Shown here one piece after another: positions 1 through 12,009 of a stretch of DNA of 64,000 nt. The notes beneath the pieces were generated by a model. That model was not told where the DNA came from. It was given only the letters and a program-made list of their open reading frames with translations, and ran no database searches. The translations under genes and the position numbers were made by a program. Position 1 is the stretch's first letter. Every line of letters begins with the position of its first letter. Source of the DNA: Lepus europaeus (Eukaryota > Chordata > Mammalia > Lagomorpha > Leporidae); contig NC_084830.1 in the NCBI RefSeq assembly GCF_033115175.1, positions 118,508,709 through 118,572,708 of the forward strand. The letters are read 5' to 3'.

Positions 1-524
1 GGCTTCACATTTACTATTATAGGTGGCTGCTGAATTGCTAATCCTATCCCTCCGGTCTCTGCCCAAGAACTCGGAAACTTTTCAATCCACTCAGGGGCTA
101 GTGAGGTTTTTATTTTTTCTTTGTCATTGTCATAGAGACGATGTTCATCTCTTAATTGTAAAGTCAATACCTGCAGAAGGCGCCCTCCAGAGTCCGTCAC
201 TGAGGCCCCTTCCTTCTGGAAATGAATCTGGGCTCCCACCTTAGATAGCAAATCTCTTCCTAATAATGGATACGGGCAGTCTGGTACTAAAAGAAATGAG
301 TGGGTGACCTGGCCAGTGGCTAGATCTACCTGTCGTTCTGTGGTCCAACGGCACATTTTTCTTCCAGTTGCTCCCTGGACGCAAGAAATTTTTGAGCTAA
401 GGGGGCCAATATTTTTGTTTAAAACAGAGTGCTGAGCTCCGGTATCCACCATAAACGTGACCGGCCTGCCTCCCACTCTCAGGGTTACCCGGGGCTCAGG
501 GGGAGGCTCCTGGCCCTGACCCCC
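1..524 (-). CDS. pol: Retroviral pro-pol, N-terminal part (protease and start of reverse transcriptase), cut by window edge
   Basis: The frame that follows the gag UAG stays open to base 1, about 174 codons. It has no start codon of its own, as expected for a product made by readthrough of the gag stop. The aspartic-protease active site appears as VDTGAQHS, with the DTG codons at 438-446. A flap-like region and the conserved LLGRDLL motif near 260-280 mark the protease C-terminus. The last visible segment (about 1-110, with [17 protein letters not shown] residues) matches the usual start of gammaretroviral reverse transcriptase. The protease processes Gag and Gag-Pol in the particle. The 3' part of pol is outside the window. 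No stop or frameshift was seen. Confidence 0.88.
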
Positions 525-527
525 CTA
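468..527 (-). promoter_or_regulatory. Gag-Pol translational readthrough signal: UAG plus downstream pseudoknot
   Basis: After the UAG (525-527) comes an 8-nt spacer (517-524). Stem 1 follows: 509-516 pairs with 492-500 through eight base pairs with one bulged A at 496. The loop 501-507 (GCCTCCC) is an exact 7-nt complement of 468-474 (read GGGAGGC on the minus strand), forming stem 2. This is the architecture of the murine leukaemia virus readthrough pseudoknot, which lets a few percent of ribosomes decode UAG as an amino acid and make Gag-Pol. Pairing was worked out by eye. Function is inferred from the family. Confidence 0.8.
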
Positions 528-2225
528 GTAATCGTCCTCTTCCCCCAGGGGAAGAACTGGAATGTCAGTCTCCTTTCTTCTTCTGGTGGTATTCTTGTTT
601 GGACAGTCTCTGGCCCAGTGTCCTCTTTCCTTACAGTACGCACACTGATCTCGTTCTACCCACGGTTTATTTCTGTCTCCCGGGTATTTCTTTGTTTGAC
701 CTCTTCCATAACCTGACCTATCCTGCCTATTAGATTCGTTTACTGCGGTGACCAAAATTTTAGCTAGTTCCCTATTTTTCTTTTTGTCTCTCTGATCTTG
801 TTCTTTTTGCATTCTTTCCTCTTTTTCTTCTTTAGTTTCCCTCTTATTAAAGATTCTCTCTGCCTCTTTTAGGAGGTCCTGCAATGTATAACCCTGTAAG
901 CCCTCCAGTCTCTGCAACCGTGCTCGGATATCTGGGGCCGATTGGCCAATGAAAGACATTATTACATCTGACTGCCGGTCAGGAGCCTGGGGGTCAAACG
1001 GGGTGTACATCCGGTATCCCTCCATCAATCTTTCTAGAAACCCCGCCGGGGTCTCCTCATTACCCTGAGTTATGGCACGTACCTTAGCCAAATTGGTGGG
1101 GCGTCTCCCTGCCCCTCTGAGACCTGTCAGGAGAATCTGGCGATAGAGACGAAGTCGTTCCCTACCGGCTGCCGTACTAAAATCCCAATCTGGTCTGGTC
1201 AACGGGAATGCTGCGTCAATCTCGTTTGGCAGTTGAGTAGGTTGACCGTTGTCCCCTGGAACATTTTTTCGAGCTTCCGTGAGAACTCGCTGTCTCTCCT
1301 CCGTGGTCAGGAGAGCCTGCAGAAGCTGCTGGCAGTCATCCCAAGTCGGTTGATGGGTCAAAAGAATAGATTCAATTAATCCTGTCAAAGCTTGTGGATC
1401 TTGAGAAAAAGGCGGGTTATGGGTTTTCCAATTGTACAAATCTGAGGCTGAAAACGGCCAATATTGCATCTGATTCCCCACCGAGCGAAGTGGGAAAGCC
1501 TGTGCCTCCCACTGGCCACCCTCACTCCCCCCTCCCCGACGCAAGCGCAGCCTGGCACCCATGGGGGTTGTACGAGCCGGGGGTTCCTCCCCCCTTTCTC
1601 CCTGCGTAGAATCCCCCTGCGTAGAATCTGGGGAAGGTGCCATAGGCTCTCTCGGGAGGGGTGCGTAAGGCGGTGGGGTGTCAAAAAGCAAAAGATCCTC
1701 CTGCCCGCCCGGGAGGACCAAGGGTTTCTTCGCCTTGTGGGAATCTAACTCCTTTAATGGGCAAAGGGCCGAGGCAGGGGCAACCAGCGAATTTTGCGCT
1801 GGGTCTTCCCACACAAAGATGTCAACTGACGGGAGCCCGCTCTGATCCGCGGGTTGCGGTTTTAAAGGTGTTACGGACGGGGGCGGGGCGGGTAAGGCAC
1901 CCGCCACGACCCGGTCAGCCGGGAGAAAGGGTTTTACCCATTTTGGGGGATATTGTGCCAGGTCTTCCCACACAAAGATATAGGGCACTTGATCCGGGTG
2001 CCCTTCCTTGCCTTCTCTGCAGACCTGGCTCTTCACCTGTAAGATAATTCGAGAGTCAAAAGTCCCATCCCGCGGCCACCCGATGTTGAAGGCTGGCCAC
2101 TCGGACGTACAAAAACTTGTCCAGTTTTTCTTCTGCACTCTCACAGACAAGTTTTGGGCCCGCTCCCGGACCTCTTTCCAATGATCTAAAGTAAGACTCA
2201 AAGGTGTAGTTAATTCCTGTCCCAT
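525..2225 (-). CDS. gag: Retroviral Gag polyprotein, intact 566-codon frame
   Basis: The ATG at 2223-2225 begins MGQ, giving the N-terminal glycine for myristoylation. The frame is open for 566 codons to TAG at 525-527. Domains: matrix about 1-105; a proline-rich p12-like region about 105-244 with the PPPY late-budding motif at 184-187; capsid from about 245 (PLRS) with the conserved [13 protein letters not shown] start; a major-homology-like segment near 387-412; a charged Lys/Glu-rich coiled stretch about 459-490; and nucleocapsid with one CX2CX4HX4C zinc knuckle at 528-541. An in-frame TAA at 2250-2252 precedes the ATG, so no glycosylated Gag is encoded in this frame. Oddities are an internal repeat (IFVWEDLAQ at 83-91 and IFVWEDPAQ at 136-144) and a tandem DSTQG at 200-209. 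Gag assembles the particle at the plasma membrane. The open frame suggests a young or selected copy. Confidence 0.95.
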   Translation of the reverse strand: MGQELTTPLSLTLDHWKEVRERAQNLSVRVQKKNWTSFCTSEWPAFNIGWPRDGTFDSRIILQVKSQVCREGKEGHPDQVPYIFVWEDLAQYPPKWVKPFLPADRVVAGALPAPPPSVTPLKPQPADQSGLPSVDIFVWEDPAQNSLVAPASALCPLKELDSHKAKKPLVLPGGQEDLLLFDTPPPYAPLPREPMAPSPDSTQGDSTQGERGEEPPARTTPMGARLRLRRGGGSEGGQWEAQAFPLRSVGNQMQYWPFSASDLYNWKTHNPPFSQDPQALTGLIESILLTHQPTWDDCQQLLQALLTTEERQRVLTEARKNVPGDNGQPTQLPNEIDAAFPLTRPDWDFSTAAGRERLRLYRQILLTGLRGAGRRPTNLAKVRAITQGNEETPAGFLERLMEGYRMYTPFDPQAPDRQSDVIMSFIGQSAPDIRARLQRLEGLQGYTLQDLLKEAERIFNKRETKEEKEERMQKEQDQRDKKKNRELAKILVTAVNESNRQDRSGYGRGQTKKYPGDRNKPWVERDQCAYCKERGHWARDCPNKNTTRRRKETDIPVLPLGEEDDY

Positions 2226-2798
2226 GTTGGAGGGGAAAGGCAAGTGAGGTTAGTATATTAAAACACAGAAAACAACCACAAGACTCACAAATCACAAGAC
2301 TTCACAAAGACACTGCGCACAACACTGGAACGAGACCTGCGCGCCCTAATGAGACGAGACCTGCGCGCAACAAAACTGAAACCAAAACGGGAGTGGCTGC
2401 TGCCACCAGCTCTTCTCCCGGGAAAGAAACCCTACTGAATCCTAACCAGAGCTTCCGATGAGAGCGAAGCGGCTGCCACCCGCCACGCTCCCCAGGTAAG
2501 CTTAGTGATGGGAGCGAAGCGGCTGCCACCCGCCAGGCCCCCCCAGAATACCGCCAATGGAGCGTCCTCCAAGGGCCTGAGCCAGGGGTCTTGACACGTC
2601 TGTCCTTCCTACTACTGGCTCTTTTCAGATACAGGTCCTGCAGGCACAACCTCAGTAAAACATGAACCTCCGGTACGTCAAGCGCCCCGGGAAAAAATAA
2701 AAAAATCAACAAAATCAACAGAACACAAAAAAAAAACACTTAAAACAGCAAAAACTTACCTCCGATTGGAAAATGGAGCGTGGGTCTGGGGTCTCCAA
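2226..2798 (-). other. Proviral 5' leader (packaging region) with duplicated blocks
   Basis: This is the untranslated region between the primer-binding site and gag, about 570 nt, where gammaretroviruses carry dimerisation and packaging signals. A strong splice donor (minus-strand AG|GTAAGT, intron starting at 2759) lies just after the primer-binding site and would be the donor for env mRNA. Two direct repeats are visible: a 24-nt block at 2462-2485 and 2512-2535, and a 15-nt block at 2330-2344 and 2354-2368. The region is more GC-rich than its surroundings. Assignment of packaging function is by position only. Confidence 0.7.
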
Positions 2799-2816
2799 AT
2801 CCCGGACGAGCCCCCA
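2799..2816 (-). other. Retroviral primer-binding site, tRNA-Pro type
   Basis: Read on the minus strand, this is TGGGGGCTCGTCCGGGAT, the 18-nt complement of the tRNA-Pro 3' end used by most gammaretroviruses to prime minus-strand synthesis. It sits one base after the LTR end (…CCTACA at 2818). Confidence 0.95.
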
Positions 2817-2817
2817 A

Positions 2818-3404
2818 TGTAGGACCCCAAAAATTGGTGTCCTATAGAGAGAGACCCCCAGAAGCACGAATTCCAGTCCAACCGATGCAATAAAAGCAAG
2901 AGGAAGTTTATTACATCTGCGCAGATGGGCCAACTCTAAGCACAACAACACTCTCTGGTGCAGTGTGAGAAGAGAGGCGGCAATCATCAACCGCACAGCG
3001 TATTTAAGATTGAAAACCACAATATTAGCATATCTCCATAGCATGACACAAAGGTTCACAAGATAAACCACAGCATGACAAACCATCATAAGATGCATGA
3101 CAAACTTCCAGGGTGAGGGGACAGAAGACCTTGAGTAGGCATAAACACGGGGTCATCATGACCAAAAACTCAACATAGCTCCTAAAATAATTATCACATG
3201 CTCCATTATCTCATAAAAGCATTAGCACATTCATCACATGTTACAAGGTCAGCTAAAGTCTAGTTATCTTAAACAAAATGCATTTTGCAAGCCAAAGCAT
3301 TTTGCACAGAAGCAAAATATGCAGTTAGCTCAAGCAACTTCATTTTAACCCTTTCTATCTTAATTTTACATTCCAATTTAACCCCATCCTATCTTAATTT
3401 CACA
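2818..3404 (-). mobile_element. 5' LTR of the gammaretrovirus (U3-R-U5)
   Basis: The 3' boundary is firm: the minus strand ends in CCTACA at 2818, one base from the primer-binding site. A TATA-like TTAAATA lies at 3001-3007 and the poly(A) signal AATAAA at 2907-2912, so R would run from about 2975 to about 2890 and U5 from there to 2818. U3 contains three copies of gcatgaca (3041, 3073, 3095) and an imperfect direct repeat of about 33 nt near 3340-3404. The 5' boundary is estimated at the TGTGAAATT that starts at 3404. A start near 3370 is also possible because the same motif is duplicated there. No second LTR is in the window for comparison. Confidence 0.7.
2907..2912 (-). terminator. LTR poly(A) signal AATAAA
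   Basis: Minus-strand AATAAA about 90 nt downstream of the TATA-like box, in the R-region position expected for a gammaretroviral LTR. Confidence 0.65.
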
Positions 3405-4544
3405 AACAGAATGCCAGAAAGTGTTTATGTTGCATGTACTTTTATACACACATATATCATCATGTCAAAAAATCAGGCTATAATCAGGGCCATACCAATG
3501 CCTCTATCTAGCTATCTTATATATATATATATGTATATATATTTACTTCCATATATTTAAAAGTATATGGAAGGAGAAAAGAAAGAGAAAAAGATAATGA
3601 TATTTTTAGAGGTTAACACCTATGAATGGATTAACTGGATTTTTTGTATTTTTTCATATATTTCAAATTCTCTTACAGATTTTTCATTAGTAATCAGAAA
3701 GAAACACCTACATCAGAGATGGGAGTTCTTTAAATAGAGTAAGAAGTCTTTGTATTACAGAGAAACCTCTTTTTGCTTTCATCCAGTTAGAATAATGGTT
3801 TCTCCTAACTGTAGCTGTTTGAGTGCAATTCCATTATAGTTATGTATTCGCATCTACCTCTATCATATCATGGGCATTTTGAAAAGGAGATTGCCTGCAA
3901 TTTATCTCTTCCTGTACTTACAGTTCCCTATGTCAGATCCATGGCAGGTATTAAACAAAAGCTTTATGTTAAATTAAACTTATAGATGCTTAATCAGATC
4001 TTCTCTGATGAGGACTTAATTACAGACTTATAAACATATAAGTAACAGGAAAAAGTATGAGGCAAATTTATATAGCAAAGAGGTAGATAAAAAATAAACA
4101 ACCTGATTTAAGATGAAAATGGATAAAATATCACTTGTATCATATTGTGTCACAGCAGTGTTCATTTAAAATTTGTTTACTAACAGTATTGGGTCATTGT
4201 TAAACAATTAGCTGCATTAAACATTAGGGTTAGGCCAGTCAAAAAACACTTTTGGATGAGATAAAAAAAAATTAACTTTAGTGCAACTGGAAAGACTTCA
4301 TGAACAAGGTCAAATCTTTAATTATAGACTGTTGAGTTCATTGAGCAGAGAAAGACATTCTGGGAATGTGGTACCTATTTTGGAGAAGACTTAAAGAGGA
4401 AGTAGGACAAAAAAACCAAGATAGCTGTTTGGAGATAAGATAATCTAGTAGAGTCTAAACATCAGAAAATAGTCAAGGCATCTTTATTTTGATGGAAAAA
4501 ATGTGAAATCCATGCCATAGCAAGGGTTTCACAATTATCAGGGA

Positions 4545-4645
4545 AAATGCAAATTATTAAAAAAGCTATGCATGGATTTAAAAAATTTTTTTCACCAAAA
4601 TTAAGTCATCTTTTATTATTTTTCCAGAAACTATTTGATGTATAT
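4545..4645 (+). repeat. Unclassified interspersed repeat, copy 1
   Basis: Shares the order gcaaattattaaaaaagctatgc, a T/A-rich core, then caccaaaattaag with copies at 15825-15945 and 32776-32905. I do not recognise the family with certainty. It resembles an old short DNA-transposon-like element. Confidence 0.45.
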
Positions 4646-5889
4646 TAAACATATCATAGCAATAAAAGACAACAATAAAAGAAATGCGAAATTCATCTAC
4701 TTATCTCTGTTACTAGGTCTCTAAATCTTGCCTCATTGCAATTATGAGAATCAGTGAGGCAATATCAAAGAAAGCAAAATCTTTAAGTCTGAGAGATAGA
4801 AAGCATTAACAGAAAGATAAAGAATTCTAAAAACTATTTTCAAATCCTGAAATACTATAAGGAATAATGAAAAGAGCAATGTTCTGATAACTCTCCCAAG
4901 TCTACTGTTAGTTGAATGTGTGACCTCTGGCAATTCACTGAGCACTGGAAAATACAGCTGAGCTATTGGTCTAGGTCATCCCCCCCTCCCTGACACACTT
5001 GACAAAAATGCATAGTGACAAAGCATAGAGATAGCAATTTTTGACATAATCCCCAAAGACCAGATCATTTGGTTAATTTAATTTGACCTTCATCACAGAC
5101 AAAAATTGTTGCTACTAGTCAGAGAAGTACAGAGACAGAAAAAGGGATGAAGACTATTCAATGAATATGCACTCCATTCCAAAGAGAAGCATTGAGTTAG
5201 ACAGCAGAATTGACCCAAGTGAAAACTGTATTTTCTATGTCTGGAAGGTGAGAAATAGATGTTTAAAATGAATGCAGGAAATCATGAGAGGCCATGACAG
5301 TGAAAGTTAGAGAAAGGTTATATCAGCTATGTTGTGGAAGATATCATTAGTTTATTATTTGGATCATTTCAAAGGACTTTAGGAAAAAAATGGCACTGTC
5401 TGCAGAGTAGGGGTAATCAACTCCCTATATTTTTAATATTTTTAATATAGTTTACTATATTTTAATGCAGTTGAGCATGTTAAAAAAGGATTCTTTGGTC
5501 TTAAAATAATCTAATATATAATTTTAACAAGATACATGAATTTCCAACTTTTAGTTTAAATGATTTTCAATGCAAGTATTCCTTAAAAATGAAACATTAT
5601 TTTATAGCATCACTATTACTACTTGATTCTTTTAAGGGTGTTACCTTGAAAAAGGTGGCTAAAGAATAACAGTAGTTCATGGAAGACATAGAACATCAGG
5701 GAGATAGCTTTGGACACTGCATAGGGTGCATGAGAGTATCTAGTTACACCTGGTAAAATGGAGGATTCTAATGACTGAATTGATAATTGGCAAAAAATTG
5801 GTAAACAGCAATGTAGGGGTTCCGACTCCATGTGACACCAGGGTCCATATTCTTACCCATGTGTAAAGTCTTGAGATAGAGAAGGTTTT

Positions 5890-6187
5890 TGTTTTTGTTT
5901 CTTTATTTGCCAGGTAGAGTTATAGACAGTGAGAGAGAGAGACAGAGGAAAAGGTCTTCCTTCCGTTGGTTCACCCCCCAAATGGCCAATCCGAGGCCAG
6001 GAGCCAGGTGCTTCCTCCCGGTCTTCCATGCGGGTGCAGGGCCCAAGCACTCGGGCCATCCTCCACTGCCCTCCTGGGCCACAGCAGAGAGCTGAACTGG
6101 AAGAGGAGCAACTGGGATTAGAACCCTTGCCCATATGGGATGCTGGTGCTGCAGGCAAAGGATTAACCAAGTGAGCCACAGTCCCTG
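5890..6187 (-). mobile_element. C-SINE (lagomorph tRNA-derived SINE)
   Basis: Antisense C-SINE: T-rich tail on the left, GA-rich tract (complement of the CT stretch), core with ggcccaagcactcgggcc, and the tRNA-like head at the right end. It is flanked by a perfect 15-bp target-site duplication gatagagaaggtttt at 5875-5889 and 6188-6202. Confidence 0.9.
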
Positions 6188-6436
6188 GATAGAGAAGGTT
6201 TTAGCTATACTTATTTCAATACATTATTGTCTTCCTTCTCCACTCAGCACCCTAGATGCGTTTCTTAATTCTTTGGAAGTGAAGTTTATCACTGTGTTAA
6301 AGAGTCATGTGGCTCACAAATAAAGACCACTGAAATGGAATTCTTAGGAATGAGACAGGAAAGAAGGGTCACAATATTTAAGATAAACCATCCAACCAGA
6401 CCACTTTGATGCCATCATAGATGAGAATGCAGCATT

Positions 6437-6442
6437 TTTATT
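6437..6442 (-). terminator. GABRG2: Probable GABRG2 distal poly(A) signal (AATAAA)
   Basis: Minus strand reads CAATAAAAATGCTGCATTC about 2.16 kb after the stop codon, followed by a GT-containing stretch. Chosen for its canonical hexamer and its distance from the stop. Confidence 0.55.
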
Positions 6443-7554
6443 GTAAAAGTCCACATGTGAGGCAATTCCCTTTGTGAAAAGGTTTTCAAATACATAGACA
6501 GGGAGCAGTTGATAATTAAGAATTAGATCATATATAATATATATTCATATTGCCAATGCTATGCACACATTGCAAAGCTAGCTTTTAGTGTCTCAATTAC
6601 AGAACACATTTCCTGTTGACAGTAATAACATTTTCTCACCATTGAAATTTGCCAACAACTCTCCCAAAGAATCAACATTTAATATCTTGACAATTCAAAA
6701 CAAGAAAATAGTCTATTTACATTTGTTTGAGGTTATATACTAGAGCACTGATTATGAAAGTTTTATAAAATTGGCAGCTAAGTATGTTTCAAGATTTATC
6801 CAGATGACTTGATGATGACTTTGCACGTTTTTATATTAACAAAGCCACTCTCTTCTTTTACTCTTTTTTGATTTTCTATGTAGTTCTTTTCTTCTTTGCT
6901 ACTTTTTCAATTACCTATATATTTATAATAGCTATGATTGAATTCTAACTTAGAGAAATGATTACCATAAGGAAAAATAACTGGCAAAGGGCACTATTTT
7001 AGAAAAATAAAGATTCAGGATGTGTACATGAAGATGGGGTTCAACTCATCATGGTTGAAATCTGATGCAGTCACTGCATTTAATACAATATAATCTAATG
7101 GGCTCTACCTCCATATAAGTCACTCATGTGTTCATTCAGTTTTTAATTTAACCTTCAGCACATTGTTGAATTCAAAGAGCATACACTATTACATTCTGAA
7201 CACCAGTTAGGTATGAATCTTACTTATGCTTTCTGTGCATTCACAAATGAAGTTGTGGATGGGTCAGGACTTAATTAGTGTAAACCTGGAAAAATAATAA
7301 ATAAAATATAATTATACTTTAGTAGTCATTTTTGTACACAAATATAGGACACAAATACTGCTCTAAAAGGAGCATGGACTTGCCCTAAAATAATTTTCTG
7401 AGAATGAACAAAAATTTCCAAAATTATTTGGGTCTTACTGGAAATTTTTGTAAGGTCAAATATGAGTTAACAATGCGTATATGAAATGATGAATCACTGG
7501 TTCCAGTTCAGCTCAGAGAGTTCATCAGAAGCGTATGGGGCAGTTGACTTAAAA

Positions 7555-7665
7555 CCATATTTATTGAGCACCAACTATGTACCAGGCACTATGCAAAGTG
7601 CTGAGGACCCAAAGAGGAAATGACAAGGATTCTGCCCACAAGGCACTCACAATCACAAAAAGCAG
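7555..7665 (+). repeat. L2/MIR-type relic inside the GABRG2 3'UTR
   Basis: The plus strand carries tttattgagcaccaacta, then accaggcactatgcaaagtg, then a segment like the ancient L2 3' end (gacaaggattctgcccacaa, ggcactcacaatc). It lies antisense to GABRG2. Confidence 0.7.
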
Positions 7666-8598
7666 ATTTTGAGATGGAGAATAAGTTCTGTAACGACCTA
7701 TTATCCTAAAAGGGAGAAAAAATAGCAGCAAGCACATTCAATTACTTTAAACTCTAGTTACGAAATTGGGCGCATTTAGTGTTGGCAAAGTAGATTATTG
7801 AGTCTGTATTTTACTTAAAGTGTAATATGTCATACAAACCAAAACAATAAACAATTTGAATCTTCATGCATGAGGGGGAAGGCAGTGGAATTCCTCCCTC
7901 TAATTCCAACCCAAATCCTTATCATTATATTCATGATTCTTTTATAGCCCAAAGACACAAAATAAAAGACAATACTTTATGATATAACTTCAGTCCATTT
8001 ATTTTGGCTCTAAGAGATGCATGCATTAAACTTGAAGCATTCTATGTTACTGAATATTTACATCATTGTACATGTGATGTGAAGGAAATTTTTTATCTTG
8101 GGATAAAGGTATAATAGATATCTAGTCTAGTCTTTTTACTTTAAAGGGAGTTATGATTCTTCTTAAATGTAGAAGATATTCTGTTGGGATCAAATTTACC
8201 AATATGACCCTAGGTGAACATAGGATACAGTTTTTGACCTTTTGTATCTAATTGTCTTATGAATTATGTAAAGATATCACCATTCTAAATAGTCAGGGCT
8301 TTCACTGTTTCCATTGCTGTAGCTAAAAAAGTATCGTGTTTGGCTCCAATATTCTTGCTCTAATTTTACTTTGCCTTGCAGGTTTGAAACACAGGAAACA
8401 TTAAAGTTAAAATTACACTAACCAAAGGAGAGTTGGGCACATACAATATGACAGTATACAATTTACCAGGTTAGGACATGGAAACAAATTCAGATCATTA
8501 TCAATAATATAGGGGATTATTTAAGTGGACTTAGAAAGGAAAACTTTTCTCCATGAGATTTCCTGAATAATACCCATATCAATAAAGTGCATATCTCT

Positions 8599-10592
<1,994 letters not shown>

Positions 10593-10616
10593 CTTGAAGG
10601 AAAACATCCGAAGAAG
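10593..10616 (-). CDS. GABRG2: GABRG2 gamma-2L alternative 24-nt microexon (LLRMFSFK)
   Basis: The minus strand reads CTTCTTCGGATGTTTTCCTTCAAG, flanked by AAAG| on the acceptor side and |GTATAAAG on the donor side. It encodes LLRMFSFK, the cassette that separates the gamma-2L and gamma-2S isoforms. Its serine is the known protein-kinase-C site in the M3-M4 loop. At 24 nt and phase 0, it can be skipped or included without shifting the frame. The upstream minus-strand sequence (complement of 10626-10704) is a long U/C-rich tract with TCTCT and CTTTTC motifs, consistent with the polypyrimidine-tract-binding-protein repression reported for this exon in rodents. Confidence 0.96.
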
Positions 10617-10625
10617 CTTTGGGTT

Positions 10626-10704
10626 TGTAGACAGAAAAGAGAATCGCATTTTTTTTTAATAAAAAGAAGGAAAAAAAGAAAAGAAAAAGAGAGAGACAAA
10701 ATAA
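10626..10704 (-). promoter_or_regulatory. Polypyrimidine tract upstream of gamma-2L exon, probable PTB-responsive silencer
   Basis: On the minus strand this stretch is almost all T and C and includes TCTCTCTC, CTTTTC and TTCTCT, typical polypyrimidine-tract-binding-protein motifs, 10-90 nt before the acceptor. Repression of this exon by that protein outside neurons is established in rat. The role in this genome is inferred. Confidence 0.6.
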
Positions 10705-12009
10705 GATAAATTAAAAATACATTTCGAAAACATAGTAAGTAAAATGAACTGAAATTATAAACACAGAAGGAGAGTTTGAAGTTTGGGATAAAGCATATAC
10801 CTAAAGTTAGAAAATGGAATTCTAGGATTACTATTGAAATTTTTAATAAATAAATCTACAAATATCTTACTTCAACAGTCAGTGTTCTTAAATTATGAGG
10901 AAGCTTTCTATTGCCTAGTTCCCCTATACAGATTTACTTTGATTTTTATTTTCTGATTATCAAGGGGACCTTAATAGGTGAGTCTTGGCACCTATCAAGG
11001 CCAAAATAGCAGAAGAAAAATAAAATTTTAGCTTCCTATATGCAATTCAGGCTCTTACTAGAATTGTTAAATCAATGAATTGGCTTAAAAGAGGAAGTGA
11101 TGTTGTCAAGTAATTTTTTTTTCAGTTTCTTTAATCCCCTTTCTATGTCCTTTAAGGAATCTATCTCTCTAACAAAATGTGCTCAGTAGATACATAGCTG
11201 AAAGGGTCAAAGGGCTATTTCTAAAGAATCTTCAGAACTCATTGGAAAGCTAGTTCTCACACCCTTCTTACAGCTGTCAGGTAATAATGCGAGTGTCTTT
11301 AGAATCATGTTCCTGGGGAAGAATGAAATGGAATGTAAAGGAGGGTAGCAAATGAAAAACACCACCACAAGGAAAATAAAGCAAGGATAGAGAAAGTGAA
11401 AAAGCAGAGAGAGACTTGACAGACATGGTAGGGAAGGACTGCATAAAGCATAATAAATATTTATGAAATTAGAGCTAAGCATTTCTTTTTTATTAATCAT
11501 CAAGAATAATGATACTTTCTTCTTTACCTATTATCAAGCCTTTCATTCAAATTAGCACATGCCACATGCCATTTGTAGAATTTCACAAGGTTCCTAGAGA
11601 TGCATCGGAATACAACCTAGAAGGAGCTACATTCCCTCCTTATAATTTTAACCCCTCAAATCCATAGTTGGATAGTTGGTCACTGTGATGGTCCTCATGA
11701 CCCTTAAAGTAGAAAACCATGAAAGGCTACAAATTCAAGAGAGTAAAGAAATTCTCATTGTCCCTTTCTAGGAAGGAAATGGATCTTACCATTCATGGGG
11801 GTTCCTATTGGTCACAAAGTTTGTTCAGGTGGGTAAATAGGTATCTATGTGCTCTCATTCACACTCAAGATTTAAGACAATTTTTAGCTGTATTTATGCC
11901 TCCTTCTCCTTTATCAAAGTGTAGTGGCAAGCAGAAATCATCTTAATTGTTTCTAAATCGTACATGCATTTGAAAGCAGTCCAGCTTGGTAATTATAAAT
12001 CATCAACAT

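Larger units (their letters stand above)
1..3404 (-). mobile_element. Endogenous gammaretrovirus (ERV class I), 5' half of a provirus
   Basis: Read on the minus strand, the order is LTR, tRNA-Pro primer-binding site, splice donor, leader, gag, UAG, and pro/pol in the same frame: the layout of a murine-leukaemia-type gammaretrovirus. Gag and the visible part of pol have no internal stop or frameshift. The rest of pol, env and the 3' LTR would lie to the left of the window, so completeness, LTR-LTR divergence and the target-site duplication cannot be judged. The provirus has the same orientation as GABRG2 and starts about 3 kb beyond that gene's poly(A) signal. The outer LTR boundary near 3404 is an estimate. 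I cannot say from sequence alone whether this lineage has been described. Confidence 0.93.
3405..6415. other. Intergenic spacer between GABRG2 3' end and the provirus
   Basis: AT-rich DNA without a supportable gene. It holds a short (TA)n tract near 3515-3545, one copy of an unclassified interspersed repeat at about 4545-4645, and a C-SINE at 5890-6187. I see nothing else identifiable between 3600 and 4540 or between 4650 and 5870. Confidence 0.6.
6420..8598 (-). other. GABRG2: GABRG2 3'UTR
   Basis: Starts after the TGA at 8599-8601. The end is placed about 15-20 nt past the minus-strand AATAAA at 6437-6442, giving a 3'UTR of about 2.2 kb, in line with the roughly 2-kb 3'UTR known for mammalian gamma-2 mRNA. 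Another AATAAA at 7560-7565, inside an L2 relic, could serve as an earlier site. The exact cleavage site is not visible. Confidence 0.6.

Noticed and set aside
2302-2739. 145-codon minus-strand frame in the proviral leader with a hydrophobic start, like a glycosylated-Gag leader
   Set aside because: It begins with GTG, is not in the gag frame, ends before gag, and the gag frame has a TAA at 2250-2252. A chance frame in GC-rich leader is simpler.
2715-3098. 127-codon minus-strand frame across LTR and primer-binding site
   Set aside because: It crosses the LTR boundary, primer-binding site and splice donor. No known protein is encoded there.
5853-6179. 108-codon frame on the minus strand
   Set aside because: Falls entirely in a C-SINE.
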